A stretch of 64,000 bases of DNA from Palsa-295 sp963785585 (GCA_963785585.1 CAWAVW010000004.1:2480001-2544000), one strand, 5' to 3'. Positions 16,526-26,461 are shown, counted from the stretch's first letter. The notes: generated by a model not told the origin, from the sequence alone. A program made the numbers and translations.

Positions 16526-18037
16526 ATGCCCACCTCGCCGTCGTCGTCATCCCGCATACCGTTGCGCGCGAATCCTCACATCTACGAAATCAACACGTGG
16601 GCATGGCTCGAAAAGTTTTCCGAACGGCAGGGACGGCCGATACAGCTTGGCGATGTGCCAGACACGGTGTGGGACGAAATTGCGGCGCGCGGGTTCGATA
16701 TTGTGTGGCTGATGGGCGTGTGGCGGCGAAGCCCGGAATCGCGGCGGATTAATCTGGAAAGTCCGGCGAATTTTCCGAAGTACAACGCGGCGCTGCCCGG
16801 ATGGAAGCCGACGAATGTGATCAGCTCGCCGTACGCGGTGACCGGGTACGTGCCGGACGCGCGGATCGGAAATTGGGACTCGCTAGACCTGGTGCGCAAG
16901 AAATTACATGCGCGAGGAGTGTCGTTGTTTTTGGATTTCGTCGGGAATCACACGGCGCTCGACCATCCGTGGATGCGCGAACATCCTGAGTATTATATGA
17001 GCGGATCGCAGCAGGATTTCGAAGCGAATGCGTCGCTGTTTTTTCCGGTGACGGTCGGGCCGAGGACGAATTTTATCGCGCTGGGCAAAGATCCGTATTT
17101 CCCGCCGTGGCAAGACGTGGCGCAATTGAATTATTTCAGCGCGGAATTTCGCGCGGCGCAAATCGCCGAGCTGCGCACGATTGCGAGCCATTGCGACGGA
17201 GTCCGGTGCGACATGGCGATGCTGCAGTTGAACGATATTTTCGGGAATTGCTGGGCGCACCTGCTGAAGGGCGCTTCGCCGCCCAAGACGGAATTCTGGG
17301 CGGAAGCGCGCGCGGCAGCGCCCGAGCTGGTATTGCTGGCGGAAGCGTACTGGGGGACGGAGCCGCGGCTGTTCGATCTGGGATTTTCGTTCGCGTACGA
17401 CAAAGCGCTATACGACGATGTGCTGAGCGCGAATGCGGCAAACGCGCGGGAACGCATTGCGTCCATGCCGGAGCGCCAATCGAATTTTGTGCGGTTTCTT
17501 GAGAATCACGATGAACAACGGCGGGCGATCGCGTTTCCGAACGAACGGCTGCAAGCGGTGGGAACGCTGATGGGCACGCTGCCGGGAGGGCGCTTTTACC
17601 ACCAGGGCGAGCTGGAAGGGCGACGGATCTATATGCCGATTACGCTGCGGGTGGCGGCGGATGAGGCGGTCGATCCGGTGAGCGCGGCTTTTTTTGCGCG
17701 GATTTTGAAAATTTCAGATGACGATGTATTTCACAGCGGCGAATGGAACTTGCGGCAAGTGAATCCGGAGGGCGGAGACCCGTCCGATGGGCTGATCGTG
17801 TATGAATGGCGCAACGACAAGACGTGGAAATTGATCGTGGTGAATTTATCGGACCACACGTCGCAGGGCCGGATTCCGCTGAGCGAACGCGTGTCTCGTG
17901 ACCGGCAATATGTGTTCCATGATCAAATCGACGATGTGAAATATCCGCGAAGCGGAGATGAACTCTTTAATGTGGGGTTATTCGTGCGCAAGGAAGCGTT
18001 TCAGGCGCATCTATTCGACGTCACGATCGCGCAATAA
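16526..18037 (+). CDS. GH13 alpha-amylase-family glycoside hydrolase
   Basis: 503 residues, no signal peptide, so cytosolic. The (beta/alpha)8 barrel carries region I FLDFVGNHTALDH near 135, region II DGVRCDMAML with the nucleophile Asp near 232, region III LLAEAYWG with the acid Glu near 272 and region IV FLENHDEQR near 328. It lacks a starch-binding module. Its short, variant domain C and the opening HIYEINTWAWL suggest a trehalose-, sucrose- or maltooligosaccharide-acting enzyme, but the substrate cannot be assigned. The gene stands alone between peptidase and choice-of-anchor genes. Confidence 0.88.
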   Translation: MPTSPSSSSRIPLRANPHIYEINTWAWLEKFSERQGRPIQLGDVPDTVWDEIAARGFDIVWLMGVWRRSPESRRINLESPANFPKYNAALPGWKPTNVISSPYAVTGYVPDARIGNWDSLDLVRKKLHARGVSLFLDFVGNHTALDHPWMREHPEYYMSGSQQDFEANASLFFPVTVGPRTNFIALGKDPYFPPWQDVAQLNYFSAEFRAAQIAELRTIASHCDGVRCDMAMLQLNDIFGNCWAHLLKGASPPKTEFWAEARAAAPELVLLAEAYWGTEPRLFDLGFSFAYDKALYDDVLSANAANARERIASMPERQSNFVRFLENHDEQRRAIAFPNERLQAVGTLMGTLPGGRFYHQGELEGRRIYMPITLRVAADEAVDPVSAAFFARILKISDDDVFHSGEWNLRQVNPEGGDPSDGLIVYEWRNDKTWKLIVVNLSDHTSQGRIPLSERVSRDRQYVFHDQIDDVKYPRSGDELFNVGLFVRKEAFQAHLFDVTIAQ

Positions 18038-18110
18038 AAACCGCAGACGACGCGGGCGCGACGGCATGGCGCCCTGCGCCGCCCATTTTTTCCCGCCGTA
18101 GCTTTTCCGT

Positions 18111-20591
18111 TCAGTCAACGACTAACTTCAGGAACGCCGGCAATGAGACGGTCTGGCCGTTGGTGGTGGCGGAAAGCGTGAGCGTGTAGGTTCCGGGGGG
18201 CGTGGCGCCATTGGGCCCCTTGGCAACCGAGCTGCAGGCCGCGCTGCCGATCAGCACGACAACCAACAAGGCGAACGCCGCGGCGATTCGTGGCTTACGC
18301 TGAAATGTCCAAACGGCTCCGCCGAGCGTGAAGGCGAGAAGCAGCAACGCCAGCCGACCACCCAATCCGCCGCCCGGAAACGCCGGCACGAATCCCGTGG
18401 TGGTGGTGGCTCCCTTGCAATAGGTTTGAATCGCAAAGGCGACTTCGGTGGAACCCGAGGCGCTGAGGGTGATCGAACTGGGAACGGCGGTGCAGGTGAC
18501 GAGCGGCGAAGACGTGGTGCAGCCCAGTTGCACGGTGCCGCTGAAGCCGGGGACCGCGGTAATGACGAGGCCGTAGTAGGCCGTGCCGCCCGGAACCGCG
18601 GTTGCGGTGTTCGAGCCGCCCGGCGCAATCGAAATGATCACGGGCGAATTGACACCGGTACCGGAAAGCGGAACGGATTGAGGACTTCCGGTGGCGGAAC
18701 TGGTAATCGTGAGATTGCCGGAAAAGGTCGTGGCGCTCGTGGGCGTAAAAGTGACGCTTACGGCGCAGGAGGCACCTGCGGCGAGAGTGGTGCAGTTGTT
18801 GGTCTGAGCGAAACCGGTGGGCGCCGTGACGGAGGAGACGGTAACGGAGGCGGTGCCGGAATTCGTGAGGGTAACGGTCTGCGCAGGGCTGGTTGTGTTT
18901 ACCACCTGGGAGGTAAAGGTTAGCGAGGCAGGAGAAAGGGTGATGGCACCGACGGCACCTGTTCCAGTTCCTGTGAGCGTGGCCGTGACGGTTTGTTGAT
19001 TCGATTGGCCGGTCGCCGTGTAGGTGACAGTGACGGTGCCAGTGCGCGCTCCGGAAGCCGTGGGAGCGAAGGATACCTGGACGACGCAACTCGTGCCGCT
19101 TCCGGTGCCGGGGTTCAGGCCATCATCGCAATTGTTGGTCTCGGTGAAGTCGCCCGTGGTGGCGATGGAATCGATGTCGATGGACTGGGTGCCGACGTTG
19201 GTGACGGTGAAATTGACCGGCTGAACGGTGGAGCCGACTGCCACGCTGCCGAAATCCGAACTTGTGGGAGTAATGGAAAGGTCGGCGCTGCTGAGGCTGC
19301 CGGCTTTGATGAAGACGTTGGAGTCCACGTCAAAATCGACGGCGTCGGCAATAGCCAGTTTGATGTGATTGGTCTGGTTTGGAGTGACGGTGGCTTGGGC
19401 GGTGAAGACGACGGTGAAGCCGTCCATCTCGGTATCGTAGGGCGCCACCGTTGGGTATTGAAAATCGTTGTTGACGAAATCCTGGGGATTCACCGGCGGA
19501 TTATCCGGATCGCCGGTGCTATTGCCGTTATTGACGGTGTTGATCGAAACAGGCGTGGTGGTGCCGGGAATAAAGGCGATGTTGTTGCCGTTGAGGAAAA
19601 ATCCGAACACGTCGTTAAATTGAAATACGAACTCGTTGTACTCATCCGAAGAGAAAGTGTACTGAAACGAGATACTCGAGCTGGTGGGAACGAAGTCAAA
19701 TTCCAGGACGGCGGCGTCGTTGGTGACGATCGGGTCGCCGTCATTGCCCTGGTTCAGCAACACGTTTAAATCCGCGTCGCCGGCGCTGCCGTTCTCAACC
19801 GTGATGCCCATGTCGCAGTTGGGACCAATGACGTTGCGAACCGCACCGGTGCTGAGAACGATGCCGCTGTTGAAGCCGATAATGTTGGAGTTCGAAGAAA
19901 AATTGCCGGCAGCGCGGGCAGCGCCGGTGTAGGTGACGTTGCTGACGGTGACGCCCTGACCGACGAGACTTTGCGCCAGAGCGGTCGCGGTCAGATTCGT
20001 GTCGGTGAGATCGTCCAACTGCATGCCGCTATCGGAGCCGTAGCCTTCAATCGTGTAAACAAGAGTGCCGGCGGGGTCGCCCTCGTTGTCCGCCGCGGGG
20101 TCGTCGTCGTTAATCGTGATCGCTGTTTCCCCGCCGTCACAAAGACTGGTGGGGGTATAAATCACGGTCGCGGTGCAGGACTGGCCCGGGGCCAGCGTGG
20201 CGCAGGTCATGCTGACGGCGAACGAGTCAGGATTGTCGGTGACGATCGTAGAAAAGTGGACGGTGGTGTCCGTCGAGATGTTGGTGAGGACGAAGGTGAA
20301 AGGCGGCGTCGCGCCATCCAAACGGACTTTGTCCTGAGCGGCGGAGCCGAGGTCGGATTGAATGTTGGCAGTGCCGTAGCCCTGTAGAGTTGCCGCCGCC
20401 TTCAGCTTCCCCGCCCCTGTAGCGACCACACGCCCCAGCTTGCGACGCGGATGGAGCTTTCCGCCGTGGAACGGCGGAGCGTTGCGCAGTACCTGCGGCA
20501 CGGGCAAAGCGAAGGCAGTTGTGGCCGAACCGGCGATGAAAGAGACCAAAAGGAAGGCGCCCAACGTGATGAATGGATACAGCTTACGCAT
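18111..20591 (-). CDS. Large exported choice-of-anchor L/D repeat protein with unusual C-terminal anchor module
   Basis: 826 residues. After a signal peptide comes an Ig-like choice-of-anchor D module (residues about 70-180), then a choice-of-anchor L domain (NSGIVLSTGAVRNVIGPN; FDFVPTSSSISFQYTFSSDE) to about 430, then two or three more choice-of-anchor D modules (DFGSVAVGSTVQPVNFTVTN; SLTFTSQVVNTTSPAQTVTL). The end is a module shared with the protein at 62091: AYYGLVIT, VAFAIQTYCKGATTTTGF, two hydrophobic segments around the basic loop QRKPRIA, a SAAC lipobox-like motif and GPNGATPPGTYTLTLSA. Probably a surface protein fixed to the envelope by this end. Function unknown. Confidence 0.85.
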   Translation of the reverse strand: MRKLYPFITLGAFLLVSFIAGSATTAFALPVPQVLRNAPPFHGGKLHPRRKLGRVVATGAGKLKAAATLQGYGTANIQSDLGSAAQDKVRLDGATPPFTFVLTNISTDTTVHFSTIVTDNPDSFAVSMTCATLAPGQSCTATVIYTPTSLCDGGETAITINDDDPAADNEGDPAGTLVYTIEGYGSDSGMQLDDLTDTNLTATALAQSLVGQGVTVSNVTYTGAARAAGNFSSNSNIIGFNSGIVLSTGAVRNVIGPNCDMGITVENGSAGDADLNVLLNQGNDGDPIVTNDAAVLEFDFVPTSSSISFQYTFSSDEYNEFVFQFNDVFGFFLNGNNIAFIPGTTTPVSINTVNNGNSTGDPDNPPVNPQDFVNNDFQYPTVAPYDTEMDGFTVVFTAQATVTPNQTNHIKLAIADAVDFDVDSNVFIKAGSLSSADLSITPTSSDFGSVAVGSTVQPVNFTVTNVGTQSIDIDSIATTGDFTETNNCDDGLNPGTGSGTSCVVQVSFAPTASGARTGTVTVTYTATGQSNQQTVTATLTGTGTGAVGAITLSPASLTFTSQVVNTTSPAQTVTLTNSGTASVTVSSVTAPTGFAQTNNCTTLAAGASCAVSVTFTPTSATTFSGNLTITSSATGSPQSVPLSGTGVNSPVIISIAPGGSNTATAVPGGTAYYGLVITAVPGFSGTVQLGCTTSSPLVTCTAVPSSITLSASGSTEVAFAIQTYCKGATTTTGFVPAFPGGGLGGRLALLLLAFTLGGAVWTFQRKPRIAAAFALLVVVLIGSAACSSVAKGPNGATPPGTYTLTLSATTNGQTVSLPAFLKLVVD

Positions 20592-20731
20592 TTCGGAAAC
20601 TCCTAGAAGGAGGCCAGATCATGAAGCGGGGGCGATTGCTAAGGAAGTTTGCTATCGGACGCCAGTGGGGTCAAGCGCAAAGTTGCATTTACGCTTGAAA
20701 ACGCGCGTACAGAACACTAACATCCCCGTCC

Positions 20732-22114
20732 TTGCAGACCGGACCCACTGAAAAGACTTCCGGCGATGCACCTGCGGCAGTTTCCCGCGACGACTCCCCT
20801 CTGCGCAAAATTGGTTTTCTGCCGCTGCTGGCGCTTTTTTATGGCTACACGGCCGGAGGTCCGTTCGGATTCGAGGGCATATTTTCCGATTCGGGACCCG
20901 GAATGGCACTGGTGTTTCTGGCATTTGTGCCGCTTTTCTGGAGTATTCCCATTTCGTTCGCCTCGGCGGAATTGAACAGCATTTTGCCGGTGCAGGGCGG
21001 TTTCTATCGCTGGAGCCGGGCGGCGTTTGGCGATTTTTGGGGATTTCAGTGCGGCTGGTGGAACTGGACGGGAACGTTTCTATTGAACAGTTTGTACGGC
21101 GTGCTGGTGATGGACTATCTGAGCATTTATATGCCGCAGATCACGGGCAACACGAAGTGGATTGGTGCGTGCGGGGTGCTCGTGGTGCTGGCGCTGCTGA
21201 ACGCGCGCGGAATTCAGATAGCGGGTTGGCTTTCGGTGGGGCTGCTGGTGGCGGTGTTGATTCCGGTGGCGTGGCTTTGCCTGCTGTCGTTGTTGCACAT
21301 GCACCACAATCCGGTGGTGCCGTTTGTGCCGCCGGGAAAGCCGTTCGGGGCGGTGTTCGGCCGGGGGCTCGCGCTGGCGATGTGGAACTATGCCGGATAC
21401 GAGCAGCTATCGAGCATGACCGGCGAAATGAAAAATCCGCAGAAGATGTTCGTGAGAATTCTGGCGTGGAATACGCCGATGAACGTGCTGACGTATGTGC
21501 TGCCGACAACGCTGGCGATTGCGGCGCTGGGCAACTGGCAGGAGTGGAAGACGGATTACATTGTGACGGCGGCGCAGCGGATCGGCGGTCCGGCGCTGGG
21601 CGCGGCGATGCTGGTGGCGGCGATGATCGGTTCCCTTTCGCTGGCCAACAGCACGATTCTGTATACGACGCGGATTCCGGCGACGATGGCGCAGGACGGA
21701 TACTTGCCGGGGTGGTTGGGCCGGATTCATCCACGCTATAAAACTCCGGTGTGGGCGATTGTAGTGTCGGCGGTGGTGTATTGCGTGCTGGCGCGATACG
21801 ACGTTGACGACATGGTGAACATTTATATCTGGACGAGAATTGCGACGACGTTGCTGACGCTGTTTGCGGCTTGGCAGATGCGACGGAAGGATCCGGATGC
21901 GCCGCGAAGTTTTCGAATTCCGGGCGGCGGGTGGGGCATCGCGTACGTGCTGATTTTTCCGCTGGTATTGTGCGGAGTGAAAGTGGCGCAGAGCGAGAAG
22001 TACGTGTGGACGTACGCTCCGCTGCTTCTGCTGAGCGGGCCGGCGGCGTACGCGCTGCTGCGCTACGGATTCAAACTCGTTCCGAGGCCGGAAATTTCTC
22101 CAGTTGATTCGTAG
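20732..22114 (+). CDS. APC-superfamily amino acid/polyamine permease
   Basis: 460 residues with about 12 membrane segments. The first is FLPLLALFYGYTAGGPFGFE, where GGPFGFE corresponds to the unwound substrate-binding stretch of APC transporters. A second typical motif, WNYAGYEQLSSMTGEMKNPQ, lies near residue 220. It would import an amino acid or polyamine with protons. The start is TTG 20732, for which no good ribosome site is seen; about 26 residues precede the first helix, so a slightly later start is possible. It converges with the P5C dehydrogenase, suggesting but not proving an amino-acid catabolic link. Confidence 0.88.
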   Translation: MQTGPTEKTSGDAPAAVSRDDSPLRKIGFLPLLALFYGYTAGGPFGFEGIFSDSGPGMALVFLAFVPLFWSIPISFASAELNSILPVQGGFYRWSRAAFGDFWGFQCGWWNWTGTFLLNSLYGVLVMDYLSIYMPQITGNTKWIGACGVLVVLALLNARGIQIAGWLSVGLLVAVLIPVAWLCLLSLLHMHHNPVVPFVPPGKPFGAVFGRGLALAMWNYAGYEQLSSMTGEMKNPQKMFVRILAWNTPMNVLTYVLPTTLAIAALGNWQEWKTDYIVTAAQRIGGPALGAAMLVAAMIGSLSLANSTILYTTRIPATMAQDGYLPGWLGRIHPRYKTPVWAIVVSAVVYCVLARYDVDDMVNIYIWTRIATTLLTLFAAWQMRRKDPDAPRSFRIPGGGWGIAYVLIFPLVLCGVKVAQSEKYVWTYAPLLLLSGPAAYALLRYGFKLVPRPEISPVDS

Positions 22115-22126
22115 CTCCCGGCGGCG

Positions 22127-23728
22127 TTACTTGGTCGCGCCGAGTTTCTCGGACACGGTCTTGGCCTGCAGGAACAGCAACAAGTAATCCTGGCCTCCGG
22201 ATTTTGAATCGGTGCCGGACATGTTAAATCCGCCGAAGGGATGCGCGCCGACCATGGCGCCGGTGCATTTGCGGTTCATGTAGAGGTTGCCGACGTGGAA
22301 TTCCTCGGCGGCGCGCTCGATTTTTTTCGGATTCTGCGAGTAGACCGCGCCGGTGAGGCCGAACTCGCTGTCGTTGGCCATGGAGAGCGCTTCGTCAAAG
22401 TCTTTTGCTTTGGTGACGGCGAGAACGGGGCCGAAAATTTCTTCCTGGAAAATGCGGGCTTTGCGGTCAACGTCCGCGATCACGGTCGGCTCGACAAAGA
22501 ATCCGTCACCCGGCGCGCGGTTACCGCCGGCGACGAGGCGGCCTTCTTTTTTGCCGATGTCGATGTAGCCGAGGATGGAGGTCATCGCGGCTTTGTTGAT
22601 CACGGGGCCCATAAAGTTTGAGGGATCTTCGGGCGGGCCGACTTTGATGAGTTTCACGCGGGCGACGAGTTTGGCGAGGAATTCGTCGTAGATTTTTTCG
22701 GAAACGATGGCGCGAGAACAAGCGGAGCACTTTTGGCCTTGAAAGCCGAAGGCGGCGAGCGTAACGCCTTCGACGGCGGCGTCCACGTCGGCTTCTTCGT
22801 CCACCACGATGGCGTCTTTGCCGCCCATTTCGAGGACGGTGCGCTTGATCCACACCTGACCGGGCTGCGTTTTGGTGGCTTGCTCGGCGATGCGGAGGCC
22901 GGCTTCTTTTGATCCGGTGAAGGCGACGAAACGAGTCTTCGGGTGGGTGACGAGGGCTTCGCCGGCGGTGCTTCCGGGTCCGGTGAAGTAACTGACCACG
23001 TCGCGCGGAACTCCGGCTTCGTAGAGAATATCGACGAAAATCGCGGCGATGGTCGGCGAGTCGCTCGAGGGTTTCAGGACGACGGTGTTGCCGGTGACGA
23101 CGGAGGCGATGGTCATGCCGCCCATGATGGCGGCGGCAAAGTTCCAGGGCGGAATGACGACGCCGACGCCGAGCGGAATGTAGCGCAGATAATTTTTCTC
23201 GCCGCGGAAGGGCGTGAGCTTTTGCGGGGCGCCCAAGCGCAGCGCTTCCCTGCCGTAGAATTCGCAGAAATCGATCAGCTCGGCGATGTCGGCTTCGGCT
23301 TCGGGCCAGGTCTTGCCGATTTCGAAGGTGAGCCAGGCGTCGAGTTCGAGGCGGCGCTTGCGGAGGATGTCGGCCGCGCGGAACAGGCAAGCGACGCGCT
23401 CTTCGACGGGGACGCGCTTCCATCGATCGAAGGCGGCGTATGCTTTTTCGACGGCTTCGTTGGCCATGGCGACGGTGGCTTTTTGGAAGATGCCGATCAC
23501 CTGGTCGGGGTGCGCGGGATTGTAGGACATGATCTTTTCGGAGGTCGTTACGTCTTTGCCGCCAATGGTGAGCGGATATTCGCGGCCGAGCCTGGATTTC
23601 ACGAGCGCCAGGGCGTCTTCCATGGCTTTGCGGTTTTCGGGCCGGGAGAAGTCTATAAATTCCTCGTTCTTGAAATCGCCGCGATTCATGTTGACGCTGC
23701 CGAGCGTGTTGGTGGCCGTGGAAGTCAT
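22127..23728 (-). CDS. pruA: L-glutamate gamma-semialdehyde (1-pyrroline-5-carboxylate) dehydrogenase
   Basis: 533 residues, the length of monofunctional RocA/PruA enzymes. The catalytic Cys is in FQGQKCSACSRA near 327 and the general-base Glu in TVLEMGGKDA near 292; NAD-binding is by PWNFAAAIMGG, KPSSDSP and AFTGSKEAG. The N-terminal extension (NEEFIDFSRPENRKAM) and the signature HPFGGFNMSGTDSK agree. It oxidises glutamate semialdehyde to glutamate with NAD+, the last step of proline and arginine breakdown. No proline dehydrogenase is adjacent. An XRE regulator lies divergently upstream and a permease converges downstream. Confidence 0.95.
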   Translation of the reverse strand: MTSTATNTLGSVNMNRGDFKNEEFIDFSRPENRKAMEDALALVKSRLGREYPLTIGGKDVTTSEKIMSYNPAHPDQVIGIFQKATVAMANEAVEKAYAAFDRWKRVPVEERVACLFRAADILRKRRLELDAWLTFEIGKTWPEAEADIAELIDFCEFYGREALRLGAPQKLTPFRGEKNYLRYIPLGVGVVIPPWNFAAAIMGGMTIASVVTGNTVVLKPSSDSPTIAAIFVDILYEAGVPRDVVSYFTGPGSTAGEALVTHPKTRFVAFTGSKEAGLRIAEQATKTQPGQVWIKRTVLEMGGKDAIVVDEEADVDAAVEGVTLAAFGFQGQKCSACSRAIVSEKIYDEFLAKLVARVKLIKVGPPEDPSNFMGPVINKAAMTSILGYIDIGKKEGRLVAGGNRAPGDGFFVEPTVIADVDRKARIFQEEIFGPVLAVTKAKDFDEALSMANDSEFGLTGAVYSQNPKKIERAAEEFHVGNLYMNRKCTGAMVGAHPFGGFNMSGTDSKSGGQDYLLLFLQAKTVSEKLGATK

Positions 23729-23962
23729 GCGCGTATCCTCACTGTGATTGCGAAGTCCGAATGGTTACATTGCATTCTATCTCCGTGCGCGACGGACGGG
23801 CAAGGCGGCACCCATGGGAAGCCGGCCTGCGGGAGGACCCGCCCCGCGAGCGCGGATGCGAGGCGCGCCGCCCGAGACTTTTTTTCGCGCGAAGTTAGTT
23901 GAATCTATATAAATTCCGAGTAGCATGTTGGCGTTGTGGAATGACGGGCCAAGGAGATTCGC

Positions 23963-24355
23963 ATGGTGATAGGCGACAGACTGAAGGAACTGCGGGAGGA
24001 AAAGGACCTTTCGCAGGGGGACATCGAAGAGCGGACGGGTTTGCTTCGCTGCTACATTTCCCGCGTGGAGAACGGGCACACCGTTCCGGCGATCGAGACG
24101 CTGGAAAAAATGGCCCGCGCGCTGGGCGTGCCGATGTATCAATTGTTTTACGACGGCGAAAAACCGCCAAAGCCACTGAACCTTCCGAAGACCAAGCCGA
24201 CCGGAGAGTGGGGCGAATCCGGGAAAGACGCGAAGACCCTGCAACGATTCCGCACGTTCCTGGGCCGAACCAGCGAGAAAGATCGAAAGACGCTGCTGTT
24301 TATGGCGCAGAAAATGGCGCGCCCGCTGAGCAGCCGCGTGAAGCACGCCAAGTAA
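23963..24355 (+). CDS. XRE-family helix-turn-helix regulator
   Basis: 130 residues. The N-terminal Cro/C1-type domain is complete: RLKELREEKDLSQGDIEERT then LLRCYISRVENGHTVPAIET and LEKMARALGVPMYQLFY. The C-terminal half is Lys/Pro-rich and then helical (SEKDRKTLLFMAQKMARPLS), with no known ligand domain. This form with the YDGEKPP tail is widespread in Acidobacteriota. A AAGGAGA ribosome site precedes the ATG. It is divergent from P5C dehydrogenase but not necessarily its regulator. It ends at a strong terminator. Confidence 0.9.
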   Translation: MVIGDRLKELREEKDLSQGDIEERTGLLRCYISRVENGHTVPAIETLEKMARALGVPMYQLFYDGEKPPKPLNLPKTKPTGEWGESGKDAKTLQRFRTFLGRTSEKDRKTLLFMAQKMARPLSSRVKHAK

Positions 24356-24381
24356 ACCGCACGGAAAATTCGAAGGATCCA

Positions 24382-24420
24382 ACGAGCCTGGATGCACGCG
24401 CATCCGGGCTCGTTTTGTTT
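24382..24420 (+). terminator. Rho-independent terminator of the XRE regulator gene
   Basis: A stem of ACGAGCC-GGATGC (with one mismatch) and GCATCCGGGCTCGT around a 4-base loop, followed by TTTGTTTTG. Confidence 0.85.
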
Positions 24421-24449
24421 TGAGGATCCAGCGGGACAGGGGCGCGGAA

Positions 24450-25721
24450 CTATCGCGCGGCGTAGTAGCCCTCGCGGGTTTGCACCGCGAGATCTTTCGG
24501 TTTCACGGCGACATGAATCTTGTGGTATCCCGGGCCGGCGTCGGCTGGCTCCGGCTTGTAGCCGATGCTGTACTGGCTGCGAAGTTCTTCGTCGATGGCG
24601 GCGTAGATGTCCTCGATGGATTGTTTTTTGGTGACTTCGAAGAAGCGGCCGCCGGTCTCACGGGAGATTCGCTCGAGAACTTTTTTGCCGTCGGGGCGCG
24701 ATTCCTGCGGGTAGCCGCCATGGCGGCCACCGCCCATCCCGCCGCGCCCGCCGCCCATGTGCGGATTGCCGTAGCCGGCGTTGCCCTGCGCGTCGCGGTC
24801 GCTGAACAGAATCGAATAGACGACGGCGTCGGCGCGTTCGGCGGTTTCGATCGCGGTCTCAAGACTTACTTTGCTGCCGCGGTCATCGCCGTCGGTGAGC
24901 ACGACCAGAGCTTTGCGGCCCTTCTGGGTCTTGATGACGTCGTCGGAAGCGAGATAAATCGCATCGTACAAAAGCGTTCCGCCGCCGAAACCGCGATGGC
25001 GCCCTCCGCCGGATGGATCACCGTTGCCGGAATTTCCGCCGCTGGAATTTGAATTGGAAAACTGCGGGGTTTCCAAATCCTTCAGTGCCGCCTCGAGCTT
25101 TTGCCGCGAGGATGTGAGGTCTTGCAGCAATTCGACTTCGTAATCAAAGTGGATGAGAAATGCCTGATCGCGAGGTGGATCGGGATTGGCCGCCGGAGTG
25201 GGATGAGACGAAGGGGCGGCGGACACCAGGTTTGCGCCGGGTCCGGTAGTTGGAGACGGCTTCGCAACGGCTGTGGACGAGGCGCCACTCGCGCCGTCCT
25301 GTGCGGCGAACATTCGATCGAGGAATGCGCCGCTGGCGATTTGTTCCTGATCGAGAACGCGGCGCTGGCTGAGGCTGGTATCGACGAGCAAGCCGACGGT
25401 GAGAGGCAGATTCGAATCCTGACTAAAATAGGCGATCGACTGAGGGTGGCCGTCCTGCTCGACCACGAAATCGTCTTTGGTCAAATCTCGTACGAGCTTC
25501 CCGTGCTTGTCGCGAACGGCGACGAGCATGGTGACCATTTTGGTGTCCACAGAAATGGCCGGGGCTTGCGCGGCGGGCGCGGATTGCGGTGCCGTAATGC
25601 TGGATTGGCTCTGCGCTCCGCTGCGCAGAGATACGCCGCCCACGAGAAGTGAAACCGCCAAGAGCGACAGGTAGTATCCGGCGCCGTAGGGGCGATTCGT
25701 GGTTTGGGCGAAATCTTTCAT
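24450..25721 (-). CDS. Exported VWFA-domain protein (Acidobacteria type)
   Basis: 423 residues with an N-terminal membrane or signal segment (YYLSLLAVSLLVGGVSL). A small beta domain (TMLVAVRDKHGKLVRDLTKD) precedes a von Willebrand A domain with MIDAS residues DTSLS near 115, Thr in GGTLLYDAI near 255 and TDGDD near 280. Low-complexity inserts rich in Ser/Gly/Asn and GGGRGGMGGGRHGGY interrupt it. The C-terminus with IYAAIDEELRSQYSIGYKP is the usual ending of this family. It probably mediates protein contacts in the envelope; no partner is suggested by context. Confidence 0.85.
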   Translation of the reverse strand: MKDFAQTTNRPYGAGYYLSLLAVSLLVGGVSLRSGAQSQSSITAPQSAPAAQAPAISVDTKMVTMLVAVRDKHGKLVRDLTKDDFVVEQDGHPQSIAYFSQDSNLPLTVGLLVDTSLSQRRVLDQEQIASGAFLDRMFAAQDGASGASSTAVAKPSPTTGPGANLVSAAPSSHPTPAANPDPPRDQAFLIHFDYEVELLQDLTSSRQKLEAALKDLETPQFSNSNSSGGNSGNGDPSGGGRHRGFGGGTLLYDAIYLASDDVIKTQKGRKALVVLTDGDDRGSKVSLETAIETAERADAVVYSILFSDRDAQGNAGYGNPHMGGGRGGMGGGRHGGYPQESRPDGKKVLERISRETGGRFFEVTKKQSIEDIYAAIDEELRSQYSIGYKPEPADAGPGYHKIHVAVKPKDLAVQTREGYYAAR

Positions 25722-25924
25722 TAGAAATCATTCGGCGGGCGCGCATAAAAAGTTCCAGAAATGCGAAGGAAGCAGCGAGCTGCGCATCCATGAACCTCCA
25801 GGAGTGGTTACAGTTTTTGCCGTATTTTGGCGAAACGGTGGGTGTGGATTAATGAGGCGTCAGCGGCGCCGATCGGGAATGATTGGGCGCGCGACGGAAT
25901 TCGAAGCCTGATCAGGAGGACGAA

Positions 25925-26461
25925 ATGAAGAAAGCGTGGAAGGTTTTGCCGGCGGCCGCGGCGTTGATTTTATTCGCGATCCCGGTGACGGCGCAGGAAC
26001 ACGGCGGCGGCCATCCCGCGGAAGCCCCGCACGCGGCGCCCCCGCCCGCGCACGGGCCGACTGAGTTCAAGGGAACGCCCCATGCGCCTGAAGAGAACCG
26101 CAACTACGCGGATAAGCCCGGACATCCCAACGCGCCGCACGTGGACAAGGGAAAGTGGGTGGGGCACGACACGGGCAAGAATGATCCGCACTACCATCTC
26201 GACCATCCCTGGGAACACGGGCATTTCACCGGCGGGTTCGGGCCGAGTCATGTGTGGCATCTGGCGGGCGGCGGACCGAGCCGCTTCTGGTTCGGCGGCT
26301 TTTACTTCAGCGTGGCGCCGTATGACATCGGATTCGTCGATGGCTGGAACTGGACGGGCGATGACATCGTAATTTACGAAGACCCCGACCACCCGGGATG
26401 GTATCTGGCATATAACACGCGGCTGGGAACCTACGTTCACGTGGAATACCTGGGAGCGTAA
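25925..26461 (+). CDS. Small exported His/Pro/Gly-rich protein
   Basis: 178 residues from ATG 25925, chosen because AGGAGG lies 6 bases upstream; the longer frame has no site. Signal peptide VLPAAAALILFAIPVTA. Residues 24-100 are rich in His, Pro and Gly (GGGHPAEAPHAAPPPAHGP; HYHLDHPWEHGHFTGG) and could bind metals. The rest is an aromatic beta-type segment (FYFSVAPYDIGFVDGWNW; WYLAYNTRLGTYVHVEY). No family is recognised by name. It stands alone and has its own terminator. Confidence 0.75.
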   Translation: MKKAWKVLPAAAALILFAIPVTAQEHGGGHPAEAPHAAPPPAHGPTEFKGTPHAPEENRNYADKPGHPNAPHVDKGKWVGHDTGKNDPHYHLDHPWEHGHFTGGFGPSHVWHLAGGGPSRFWFGGFYFSVAPYDIGFVDGWNWTGDDIVIYEDPDHPGWYLAYNTRLGTYVHVEYLGA

